Source: Flammeovirgaceae bacterium (GTDB lineage Bacteria; Bacteroidota; Bacteroidia; Cytophagales; Cyclobacteriaceae). From it: a DNA stretch of 11,092 bases. Below the pieces are notes generated by a model. That model saw only the letters and a program-made list of their open reading frames with translations, made no database searches and was not told the DNA's origin. The translations under genes were made by a program, and so were the position numbers. Positions 1-5,742 of this stretch are shown here, piece by piece. The stretch covers positions 1-11,092 of the forward strand of contig QIDJ01000365.1 of NCBI GenBank assembly GCA_003228395.1, written 5' to 3'. Every line of letters begins with the position of its first letter. Positions within the stretch are counted from its first letter, which is position 1.

Positions 1-1
1 G

Positions 2-265
2 ATAGGCGCCAAAAAGCAGGATATCATCCTCCAGTTCCTGTTTGAAGCCGTTATAATAAGTGTCAGCGGGGGTATAATTGGTGTGATTTTTGGCATCACC
101 ATGGCATCTGTTGTGTCAAATTTTGCAGATATACCAACAATAATCTTACCTTCGTCCATTGTTTTATCATTTGGGGTTGCCGCTACGGTGGGATTGGTTT
201 TTGGAATCACCCCTGCCAAACGTGCAGCCAACCAGGACCCGATAACCTCATTGAGATATGAATAA
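2..265 (+). CDS. ABC transporter permease, MacB/FtsX type, C-terminal fragment
   Basis: This is the last 87 codons of a gene that begins upstream of the window. The reading frame is open from base 2. The fragment starts IGAKKQDIILQFLFEAVIIS, matching the 'R-x-x-GAK-x-x-DI-x-x-QF-x-x-EA' stretch before the penultimate membrane helix of MacB/FtsX permeases. A glycine-rich hydrophobic segment follows (SGGIIGVIFGI). It ends with a last helix (about residues 52-72 of the fragment) and PAKRAANQDPITSLRYE, the typical 'P-A-x-x-A-x-x-x-P-x-x-x-L-R-Y-E' end of this family. Such permeases work in the inner membrane with a MacB-type ATPase, a periplasmic adaptor and a TolC-type channel to export drugs, peptides or lipoproteins. 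The stop codon overlaps the start of the TolC-family gene by 8 bp, so both are translated from one mRNA. The substrate cannot be told. FtsX or LolC-type functions are less likely given the TolC neighbour. Confidence 0.9.
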   Translation: MGAKKQDIILQFLFEAVIISVSGGIIGVIFGITMASVVSNFADIPTIILPSSIVLSFGVAATVGLVFGITPAKRAANQDPITSLRYE

Positions 266-1721
266 GAAAGTAGTGGTTATTGTATGGATAACAGTATTAA
301 CCTCGATTAACCTTTGTGCACAGAAAAGCAGTTATACCCTTTATGAAATCGTACAATTAACCAGAACCCAGTCGCCTGCATGGTCACGGGCAGAAACCAG
401 AAAGGAAAACCAGTACTGGCAGTATCGAACGTATTTATCTGATTACAGCCCCCAGCTGGCATTACAAGGAACTTTTCCCAACTACCGGAGAGATTTTATT
501 CCCGTAATCCAGCAGGATGGTAGCCTTATCTATCAGCCTGTACAACAAAATGATGTCGATTTATCGCTCGGAATGACACAATCCATTGGTCTTACGGGAG
601 GTACCGTCTATGCATCATCGACGATGAACCGTTTCGATGATTTTGAAAGAGACTTTACACAGTTCAGCGGTTCGCCTATCAACCTGGGTATTGTGCAGCC
701 TATTTTTCAGTTCAACCCGTTGATTTGGAATAAACGAATCCAACCCCTTGTGTATGAGGAGTCGCAGAAAGATTATTACGAGGAGTTGGAGCGTATTTCA
801 GTAGTTTCCACACAAATTTATTTCACCCTGATGCTGGCTCAGGTCGAAATGCAGATTGCCAGAACCAATGTGGCCAACAACGATACGATCTATAAGATTG
901 CACAGGGAAGATATCAGCTTGGTAAAATTGGCGAGAATGAACTTCTCCAACTTGAGTTGAATCTTGTTAACTCCAACCTTGCGGTTGCTCAGGCGGACGT
1001 GGATCTTCAAACCGCATCACTCAATCTGAAGTCATTTGTAGGATTCAGTAATGACCAGCAGATACGGCTTGAGCTGCCGGATGAAATTCCTGAATTTGAA
1101 GTGGATGAAAATGTAGCGCTTAAAGAAGCCAATAAAAACCGGCAGGATCCGGTATCGTTTGAAAGAAGGGTACTGGAAGGACAGCAGGAACTGGCCCGGG
1201 CAAAAGGTACGTCAGGTGTGAATATGACCCTGTTTGCACAATATGGATTGAGTAACAGAGGGAAGAATATTGGAGACGTGTACACGAATCCGGTGAATTC
1301 GCAGTTAGTAAGGCTTGAACTGGATGTTCCAATCGTTGACTGGGGACGGCAAAAGTCACGGCGTAAAACCGCCGAAGCAAACCTGAAGTTTGTGGAATAC
1401 CAGGTAGCGCAGGATATGCTCGATTTTGAACAGGATGTGCTTACACAGGTACGAAATTTTAACATGCTGCGCGAGCAGGTGAAAGCCCGGAAAAAATCGG
1501 ATGAGATCGCATTGCGTGCCTATAATATTTCGTACCAATTGTATCTGATTGGTAAAATTTCAATTACGGACCTGAATCAGTCGCTCGCATCCAAAGATCA
1601 GGCCAAGCAAAGATATATTCAATCATTACGGGATTTCTGGGTGGCCTATTTTGAACTAAGGCAGAAAACGTTATATGATTTTGAAAATTCGAACCTTCTC
1701 CTCAGGGAACTGAACAAATAA
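258..1721 (+). CDS. TolC-family outer membrane efflux protein
   Basis: A 487-residue protein of usual TolC-family length. Residues 1-21 form a signal peptide (KK, hydrophobic core, then NLCA before QKSS), with cleavage likely after Ala21. C20 is not in a good lipobox, so this is probably not a lipoprotein. The mature part shows the two related halves of the outer membrane efflux (OEP) fold. The first half has long helices with the hallmark RYQLGKIGENELLQLELNL at about 218-236. The second has YQLYLIGKISITDLNQSLAS at about 426-445, followed by the closing helix ending at WVAYFELR. Beta-strand-rich stretches at about 98-150 and 320-362 (LDVPIVDWGRQKSRRK) fit the barrel segments. The protein should form the trimeric channel through the outer membrane and periplasm for the exporter encoded just upstream. 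The ATG lies inside the permease gene (8-bp overlap), which implies translational coupling. The adaptor protein is not in the window. Confidence 0.93.
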   Translation: MNKKVVVIVWITVLTSINLCAQKSSYTLYEIVQLTRTQSPAWSRAETRKENQYWQYRTYLSDYSPQLALQGTFPNYRRDFIPVIQQDGSLIYQPVQQNDVDLSLGMTQSIGLTGGTVYASSTMNRFDDFERDFTQFSGSPINLGIVQPIFQFNPLIWNKRIQPLVYEESQKDYYEELERISVVSTQIYFTLMLAQVEMQIARTNVANNDTIYKIAQGRYQLGKIGENELLQLELNLVNSNLAVAQADVDLQTASLNLKSFVGFSNDQQIRLELPDEIPEFEVDENVALKEANKNRQDPVSFERRVLEGQQELARAKGTSGVNMTLFAQYGLSNRGKNIGDVYTNPVNSQLVRLELDVPIVDWGRQKSRRKTAEANLKFVEYQVAQDMLDFEQDVLTQVRNFNMLREQVKARKKSDEIALRAYNISYQLYLIGKISITDLNQSLASKDQAKQRYIQSLRDFWVAYFELRQKTLYDFENSNLLLRELNK

Positions 1722-1776
1722 CACCCATTTGTTTTTTAGTTTATAGGCAATATCATCGTAAATTGGTGCTTGGTTT

Positions 1777-2190
1777 ATGTTGAATGAGAAACAGATCAGC
1801 GTATTATTCTGTTATTGCCTCATGGTAATGATTTGCATGCAGGCAAACAAGTTGTGTGCACAGGATAAAACAGGAGCCACTAATCTCAAAACAGAGTTTA
1901 ATAAAAATAAGGAGGCGCCAAAACAAAAAAGATTACGCTATATAGTAAAAAATGACGGACGGAAGATTCTGTATGGCAATAAGTGCTTTCTTGATGTGCA
2001 GCATGCCATGGGATTCGAATTTCTGATTCAGCCCAAAGGCCAGCCGCTCAACAGGAATGGATTGGCGCGTAATCTTCATAATTTCGGAGTAAAATTTATC
2101 CTGTTTTTCCGTAACGGCCCGTTTTGGGGCATAACCCTTAGAAAAAGAAAAAAAGAGTGCCGGAAACGGTCAGCCGATTTCGTGGGTTGA
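1777..2190 (+). CDS. small basic secreted protein of unknown function
   Basis: I cannot name this 137-residue protein. Residues 1-28 look like a signal peptide: a hydrophobic run (SVLFCYCLMVMICM) followed by LCAQ, the same cleavage style as the TolC protein upstream. A short polar, lysine-rich linker (about 31-52) follows. The compact core (about 53-137) contains RYIVKNDGRKILYGNKCFLD, GFEFLIQPKGQPLN, HNFGVKFILFFRNGPFW and a strongly basic end (LRKRKKECRKRSADFVG). Two cysteines in the mature core, C70 and C128, could form a disulfide after export. An in-frame TAA at 1759 rules out an upstream start, so ATG 1777 is the first usable one. The gene lies 55 bp after the TolC gene on the same strand and could be read through from it. 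The signal peptide and ordered core argue for a real gene. It has no enzyme motif that I recognise. Confidence 0.7.
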   Translation: MLNEKQISVLFCYCLMVMICMQANKLCAQDKTGATNLKTEFNKNKEAPKQKRLRYIVKNDGRKILYGNKCFLDVQHAMGFEFLIQPKGQPLNRNGLARNLHNFGVKFILFFRNGPFWGITLRKRKKECRKRSADFVG

Positions 2191-2310
2191 ATGAACTTTA
2201 AGAATGCCGGCATACTACTAAGGAATTTCAGCTACACGTATCAGCATCCTGCATAATGGAACGGGTCTGAATCACGCTGCGCCACTCCTGTTTTCTGATT
2301 TCCTGGACCT

Positions 2311-2334
2311 AATAAATTATATAATAAATTATAT
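2311..2334. repeat. 12-bp AT-rich tandem repeat, two copies
   Basis: The unit AATAAATTATAT occurs twice head to tail (2311-2322 and 2323-2334) without mismatch, followed by a partial AATT. It is entirely A and T and lies between convergent genes. It may be a slippage product or a flexible AT-rich site. Function is unknown. Confidence 0.8.
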
Positions 2335-2390
2335 AATTCATGTGGTAAAAATAGCTTTCCCTGAGGATGGTATATTAGGATTGGATCGCT

Positions 2391-2430
2391 GGAAAATTTC
2401 CATGAATTTTCCGTGTTAAACAGGAAAATT
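2391..2430. repeat. alternating inverted-repeat arms near the purB 3' end
   Basis: GGAAAATT (2391-2398), AATTTTCC (2405-2412) and GGAAAATT (2423-2430) give two mutually exclusive 8-bp stems, with loops of 6 and 10 nt. They lie 12-50 bp beyond the purB stop. A smaller TTGC-GAA-GCAA hairpin (2430-2440) adjoins. They could help end or stabilise the purB transcript, but the stems are AT-rich and lack a clear U-tract, so a terminator role is only a guess. Confidence 0.45.
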
Positions 2431-2441
2431 TGCGAAGCAAG

Positions 2442-3785
2442 TCAGAACCCTGTATAATTAAACGGACTTAGTTCACGCAATTCCACTTTTATATCTTCAT
2501 GGATATCCAGGTTGTTTATAAACTCCGTGATGGTCTTTTCAGTGATCTTTTCACCTGTCCGGGTAAGTTCTTTCAGCGTTTCATAGGGATTGGGGTATCC
2601 TTCCCTGCGAAGAATATTTTGAATTCCTTCGGCAACCACAACCCAGTTTTCTTCCAGGTCACGATTGATAACCTCTTCATTAAGCCGAAGTTTACCCATA
2701 CCTTTTAATAATGAGTTCATGGCAATAACCATGTGTGCTAACGGAATACCGATATTTCGCAATACGGTGGAGTCAGAGAGGTCACGCTGCAGCCGTGAAA
2801 CGGGCAGTTTAGACGAAAAATGTGCGAGTATGGCGTTAGCCATGCCCAGGTTTCCTTCGGCATTCTCAAAGTCGATTGGGTTTACCTTATGGGGCATGGC
2901 CGATGACCCCACTTCATTTTTCGCTATTTTCTGGCCGAAATATTTCATGCTGATATATTGCCACATATCCCGGGCGAAATCAATCAGTATCGTATTGAAT
3001 CGTTTCAGATTGTCAGCAATGGCGGCGATGTTATCATAATGATCAATTTGTGTGGTAGGATAACTTCTGCTCAGGCCAAAGGTATGCTCCAGAAAATCTT
3101 CTGCAAAATCATGCCAGTCATAATCGGGATATGCGGCAAAGTGCGCGTTAAGATTTCCGGTGGCGCCGCCGAATTTGGCCGTAATCGGAATGATTTTCAG
3201 TGTTACATTCTGGTTTGTAAGCCTTGCTGCAAAAACATCCATTTCTTTTCCCAGAATCGTGGGCGATGCAGGCTGACCATGAGTGCGGGCGAGCATGGGT
3301 ATGTCTTCCCAGTCTGAAGCGAGTTCAGAGATTTTGTCCGTCAGTTTTAATTGAAGCGGTACGACTATATTTTCCAGCGATTCTTTTAGCGACAGGGGCA
3401 CTGCGGTATTGTTAATATCCTGGGATGTAAGGCCAAAATGAACAAACTCCCGGTACTGTCCTATGCCGAGCGTATCAAACTTGTCTTTAATGAAATATTC
3501 AACGGCTTTCACATCATGATTGGTGGTCTTTTCGATATCTTTTACCGTTTGCGCATCCGCCATGCTGAATTCAGTATATACCTTGCGGAGTTCATCCGCA
3601 ATCCCGGGCTTCACTGCTTTAAGCTGAGGCAACGGCAGCTTGCACAATGCCAGAAAATATTCGATCTCTACCCTGATACGATATTTTATAAGGCCAAATT
3701 CTGAAAAATATTGCGCCAGATCATCTGTCTGTACCCGGTATCTTCCGTCAACCGGCGATATGGCTGTGAGTGCCTGAAGCTCCAT
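2442..3785 (-). CDS. purB: adenylosuccinate lyase
   Basis: A complete 447-residue enzyme of the fumarase/aspartase superfamily, close in length to E. coli PurB (456). It opens with MELQALTAISPVDGRY, characteristic of the E. coli-like PurB branch. It catalyses two steps that release fumarate: SAICAR to AICAR in IMP synthesis, and adenylosuccinate to AMP. Visible landmarks are TTNHDVKAVEY (about 87-97, His90), GLTSQDINNTA (118-128), RTHGQPASPTILGKE (167-181, with the expected general acid His169) and the superfamily signature GSSAMPHKVNPIDFENAEGN (293-312), whose serine pair (S294/S295) covers the catalytic base on the mobile loop. All expected active-site motifs are present. The enzyme is a cytosolic homotetramer in the known family. 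The gene stands alone on the minus strand, divergent from the reductase gene, with a good -7 box 25 bp upstream of its ATG. I see no truncation or frameshift. Confidence 0.97.
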   Translation of the reverse strand: MELQALTAISPVDGRYRVQTDDLAQYFSEFGLIKYRIRVEIEYFLALCKLPLPQLKAVKPGIADELRKVYTEFSMADAQTVKDIEKTTNHDVKAVEYFIKDKFDTLGIGQYREFVHFGLTSQDINNTAVPLSLKESLENIVVPLQLKLTDKISELASDWEDIPMLARTHGQPASPTILGKEMDVFAARLTNQNVTLKIIPITAKFGGATGNLNAHFAAYPDYDWHDFAEDFLEHTFGLSRSYPTTQIDHYDNIAAIADNLKRFNTILIDFARDMWQYISMKYFGQKIAKNEVGSSAMPHKVNPIDFENAEGNLGMANAILAHFSSKLPVSRLQRDLSDSTVLRNIGIPLAHMVIAMNSLLKGMGKLRLNEEVINRDLEENWVVVAEGIQNILRREGYPNPYETLKELTRTGEKITEKTITEFINNLDIHEDIKVELRELSPFNYTGF

Positions 3786-3810
3786 ACAATTCGTTTCGAA
3801 AATGAAGTGG

Positions 3811-3818
3811 CAAAATTA
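3811..3818 (-). promoter_or_regulatory. candidate -7 box of the purB promoter
   Basis: Read on the minus strand this is TAATTTTG, a full match to the Bacteroidota -7 consensus TAnnTTTG. It ends 25 bp before the purB ATG, implying a short 5' leader. No convincing TTG -33 element is seen at the expected 19-21 nt spacing, so the call rests on the -7 box alone. Confidence 0.45.
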
Positions 3819-4069
3819 CAAAATATCAGCCTATTGTTTTGCCGACTTCGTGCTTATCTTGTGGAATCTTTGTACGGGAGTTAAAAGTAAATTCAGCATT
3901 ATTTATCCTTTTGTGTGAGGCTGCGATTACCATCAGCAGTCAATTTACACGGCCGGCAGGAAGTGTTTCACATGGTAAAACTGCATATTGAAATTGAAAA
4001 TGCATAAAAAAAGCATACCAGCCTTGTAAATGCAGACGCCGGCAGGTTATTTATTGAAAGTTTTATAAT

Positions 4070-4077
4070 TAATTTCG
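4070..4077 (+). promoter_or_regulatory. weak candidate -7 box for the reductase gene
   Basis: TAATTTCG differs from TAnnTTTG at one position and lies 22 bp before the ATG at 4100. At a 19-nt spacing upstream the sequence is TTAT (4047-4050), only a partial match to the -33 element. Confidence 0.3.
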
Positions 4078-4099
4078 CGTATTCAAAATTTCAGCAAAG

Positions 4100-5206
4100 A
4101 TGGTATTCAGTTTATTTAAAAGAAAAAAGAAAAACCAAAAACCGGAGTCCATACATACCCATTACTATCCGCTTAAAGTAAAGGAAGTCGTGAATGTAAC
4201 AGCGGATGCCATATCCATAATTTTTGAACAGCCTGACCCTCCCATTGCATACAAATCAGGCCAGTTTTTATCCGTAATTGCGGAAATTGACGGAAAGGAA
4301 GTTCGCCGTTCCTATTCGTTATTTACCTCACCGTTTGTTGACAAGGATTTGGGTGTGACGGTGAAACGGGTGGAAGGTGGATTGATGTCTAACTACCTTA
4401 ACGACCATGTAAAAACAGGTGACACCCTGATGGTTATGCAGCCCATGGGAAATTTCACTTCGGAGTACAATAAGGATAACAAACGGCATGTGATCATGTT
4501 CGGAGGAGGAAGCGGCATTACGCCGTTGATGTCAATCATCAAATCAATGTTACATGAAGAACCGGAGAGCATCGTTTCATTGTTATATGCCAACCGGAAC
4601 ATTGATTCCATTATCTTTAAAGATGCACTGGAAAAGCTGCAGAACATCTTTGAAGGGCGGTTTCATGTGATTCATATCCTGGATGATGCCCCTATGAACT
4701 GGCAGGGCCCTTCCGGATTACTCAATCATGAGATGCTGGAAAAACTTTTTGAACGGATTCCGGACTGGGGCATCGAAAAATCCACGTTTATTATGTGCGG
4801 GCCGGAAGGGATGATAAACAACGTTCAGGAATTGCTTGAAGAAAGGCATATTCCAAAAGAGAAGATTTTCAGGGAAAGTTTTGTGGCCGGAATTATGAAC
4901 AAGCCGGAGCCTGTTGCAACTGACGAAATTGTAGCCAGGATGGTATCCGTGGTATATGACGGTGAGGAACACACTTTTGAGGTAAAACCTAAGAACACGA
5001 TACTGGAAACAGCTCTCTACAATGATATCGACCTGCCTTTTTCCTGCCAGAGTGGATTGTGTACGGCATGCAGATGCAGGCTCGTTTCAGGAAAAATTAA
5101 AATGGATGAAGAAGAAGGCCTTTCGGAATCTGAAATCAACCAGGGCTACGTGCTGATCTGCGTGGGGCACCCGCTGACGGATGATGTGAAGCTGGAGGTG
5201 GGTTGA
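4100..5206 (+). CDS. flavin/NAD(P)H/2Fe-2S ferredoxin-type reductase (PaaE-like)
   Basis: A complete 368-residue electron-transfer flavoprotein with three modules in the usual class IA order. After a short basic N-terminus (FKRKKKNQK), an FAD-binding barrel carries the RxYS motif (RSYS, 70-73). The NAD(P)-binding domain has GGGSGITPLMSI (135-146) and MCGPEGM (232-238). A C-terminal plant-type ferredoxin domain (about 280-368) ligates a 2Fe-2S cluster through C316, C321, C324 and C354, an exact C-x4-C-x2-C-x29-C pattern. It moves electrons from NAD(P)H through FAD to the iron-sulfur centre and on to an acceptor. This architecture is that of PaaE (reductase of phenylacetyl-CoA epoxidase) and of reductases for hydroxylases or desaturases. 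No paaABCD or oxygenase gene is nearby, so the partner is unknown and I give no symbol. An in-frame stop at 4070 supports the ATG at 4100. Confidence 0.92.
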   Translation: MVFSLFKRKKKNQKPESIHTHYYPLKVKEVVNVTADAISIIFEQPDPPIAYKSGQFLSVIAEIDGKEVRRSYSLFTSPFVDKDLGVTVKRVEGGLMSNYLNDHVKTGDTLMVMQPMGNFTSEYNKDNKRHVIMFGGGSGITPLMSIIKSMLHEEPESIVSLLYANRNIDSIIFKDALEKLQNIFEGRFHVIHILDDAPMNWQGPSGLLNHEMLEKLFERIPDWGIEKSTFIMCGPEGMINNVQELLEERHIPKEKIFRESFVAGIMNKPEPVATDEIVARMVSVVYDGEEHTFEVKPKNTILETALYNDIDLPFSCQSGLCTACRCRLVSGKIKMDEEEGLSESEINQGYVLICVGHPLTDDVKLEVG

Positions 5207-5280
5207 TAGATGTAGGGATCGATAGTACGCTGATTTTGATTGTTGATTGTTATTCCGCTGGGCCAGTGCATAAAGGAGGT

Positions 5281-5391
5281 CGTCATCCTGAGCGGAGCGA
5301 AGGATCTGTTAGAAAAGAATGTACTAATAATTAGAGATCCTTCCCGCCCGCCTGAACGGCTTGTCCGGGCGCGGCGATTCCTACCAATGAC
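5281..5391. repeat. palindromic intergenic repeat of the GTCATCCTGAG type
   Basis: The left end reads CGTCATCCTGAGCGGAGCGA, followed by AGGATCT. The right end carries AGATCCTTC (5335-5343) and closes with ATGAC (5387-5391). Arms pair as GTCAT (5282-5286) with ATGAC (5387-5391) and GAAGGATCT (5299-5307) with AGATCCTTC (5335-5343). A further GC-rich 6-bp stem CGCCCG/CGGGCG lies at 5345-5350 and 5366-5371. From memory, sequences of this form are dispersed many times in some bacterial genomes; copy number cannot be judged from this window. Probably a non-autonomous dispersed repeat rather than a gene. Confidence 0.65.
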
Positions 5392-5463
5392 AACATTTTC
5401 TAACGTGTTGTAAATAAGATAGTTAAAATATAAGGCATTTTGCTATTGCAGCATTGTAATATA

Positions 5464-5478
5464 TTAAGGGCTAAAGCC
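5464..5478. repeat. left arm of a 15-bp inverted repeat
   Basis: TTAAGGGCTAAAGCC is the exact reverse complement of GGCTTTAGCCCTTAA at 5706-5720. Similarity continues a few bases outward (GTAAT on the left, ATTAC on the right) with mismatches. The arms bound a 257-bp segment that contains two strong hairpins, which fits a miniature transposable element (MITE) or REP-like dispersed element. Confidence 0.7.
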
Positions 5479-5502
5479 AGGTATATTTTAATAACCATAT
5501 AA

Positions 5503-5522
5503 CCCCTGGCTGAAGCCAGGGG
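5503..5522. repeat. strong hairpin, CCCCTGGC/GCCAGGGG
   Basis: An 8-bp GC-rich perfect stem, CCCCTGGC (5503-5510) and GCCAGGGG (5515-5522), closes a TGAA tetraloop. It lies just inside the left 15-bp arm. It is followed by CAAAAAG rather than T-rich sequence, so it looks like part of a repeat element more than a dedicated terminator. Confidence 0.8.
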
Positions 5523-5536
5523 CAAAAAGCATTAGT

Positions 5537-5590
5537 GAATTCGTGGCTAAAATAATTGTCATATTACTTTTTAAGCCACATTTCGCGAAT
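5537..5590. repeat. imperfect stem, GAATTCG-TGGCT / AGCCAC-CGCGAAT
   Basis: GTGGCT (5543-5548) pairs with AGCCAC (5574-5579), and the flanking GAATTCG (5537-5543) is nearly complementary to the CGAATTT at 5586-5592. This gives a long imperfect stem-loop. It appears to be another repeat unit between the two strong hairpins. Confidence 0.45.
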
Positions 5591-5596
5591 TTTTTA

Positions 5597-5608
5597 CTCA
5601 GGATGACG
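5597..5608. repeat. inverted copy of the CGTCATCCTGAG end
   Basis: CTCAGGATGACG is the exact reverse complement of CGTCATCCTGAG at 5281-5292. It looks like the missing normal right end of that repeat type, displaced about 200 bp beyond the ATGAC end of the 5281 element. Confidence 0.7.
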
Positions 5609-5661
5609 GTGTATTTGAGCTTTTTACATAGCTTAACTGTTTTGATTGAATATGTGACTAA

Positions 5662-5681
5662 CCACGCCATTCATGGCGTGG
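5662..5681. repeat. strong hairpin, CCACGCCA/TGGCGTGG
   Basis: An 8-bp GC-rich perfect stem, CCACGCCA (5662-5669) and TGGCGTGG (5674-5681), closes a TTCA tetraloop. It mirrors the hairpin at 5503-5522 in size and sits just inside the right 15-bp arm, so the pair give the bounded segment a symmetrical plan. Confidence 0.8.
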
Positions 5682-5705
5682 ACCTTGTGAACAACAAATT
5701 GCCAG

Positions 5706-5720
5706 GGCTTTAGCCCTTAA
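5706..5720. repeat. right arm of the 15-bp inverted repeat
   Basis: GGCTTTAGCCCTTAA is the exact reverse complement of 5464-5478. It ends 22 bp before the ATG of the peptidase gene, so the repeat element occupies that gene's probable promoter or leader. Confidence 0.7.
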
Positions 5721-5742
5721 AAATTACTTATAAACTGCACGT

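Larger units (their letters stand above)
2191..2441. other. intergenic region between convergent genes
   Basis: This 251-bp non-coding stretch separates the small secreted protein gene from the purB stop codon; the two genes converge. It holds a 10-bp perfect palindrome ATGCCGGCAT (2204-2213), an AT-rich 12-bp tandem repeat (2311-2334) and a set of GGAAAATT/AATTTTCC arms (2391-2430) close to the purB end. None is followed by a clear T-run, so I do not call a classical intrinsic terminator. I see no small coding gene here. Confidence 0.6.
3786..4099. other. divergent intergenic region between purB and the reductase gene
   Basis: This 314-bp stretch holds the promoter regions of both divergent genes (see the two promoter entries). 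It also holds a 9-bp direct repeat GCCGGCAGG at 3952-3960 and 4038-4046, and a weak TGCAT/ATGCA inverted pair (3982-3986 and 4000-4004) followed by an A-run. I see no coding gene. I looked for a purine-type riboswitch in front of purB, but the purB leader predicted from the -7 box would be too short to hold one. Confidence 0.6.
5207..5742. other. 536-bp repeat-rich intergenic region
   Basis: I see no credible gene here. The region is dominated by inverted repeats of several types, listed separately: an element opening with CGTCATCCTGAG, a TTAAGGGCTAAAGCC inverted pair, and strong hairpins between them. A few short open frames cross the hairpins but have no recognisable protein features. There is no transposase. 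The repeats may end transcription between the reductase and peptidase genes, which point the same way. Confidence 0.7.

Noticed and set aside
1007-1465. Minus-strand 152-codon open frame
   Set aside because: It is antisense to the TolC-family gene and gives a serine- and cysteine-rich low-information translation typical of a shadow frame.
2499-3704. Several plus-strand open frames of 60-120 codons
   Set aside because: All lie antisense to purB, whose motifs are intact. Their translations have no recognisable domains.
5271-5280. Strong Shine-Dalgarno-like TAAAGGAGGT
   Set aside because: No start codon or open frame follows at a suitable distance, and the site abuts a non-coding palindromic repeat.
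5488-5670. Minus-strand 60-codon open frame across the hairpins
   Set aside because: It is made of repeat and hairpin sequence, has no protein-like features, and neither flank suggests a gene.
5464-5720. CRISPR array or group II intron as explanation for the repeats
   Set aside because: There are no evenly spaced direct repeats with unique spacers and no cas genes. The inverted arms and short hairpins do not form an intron-like domain order.
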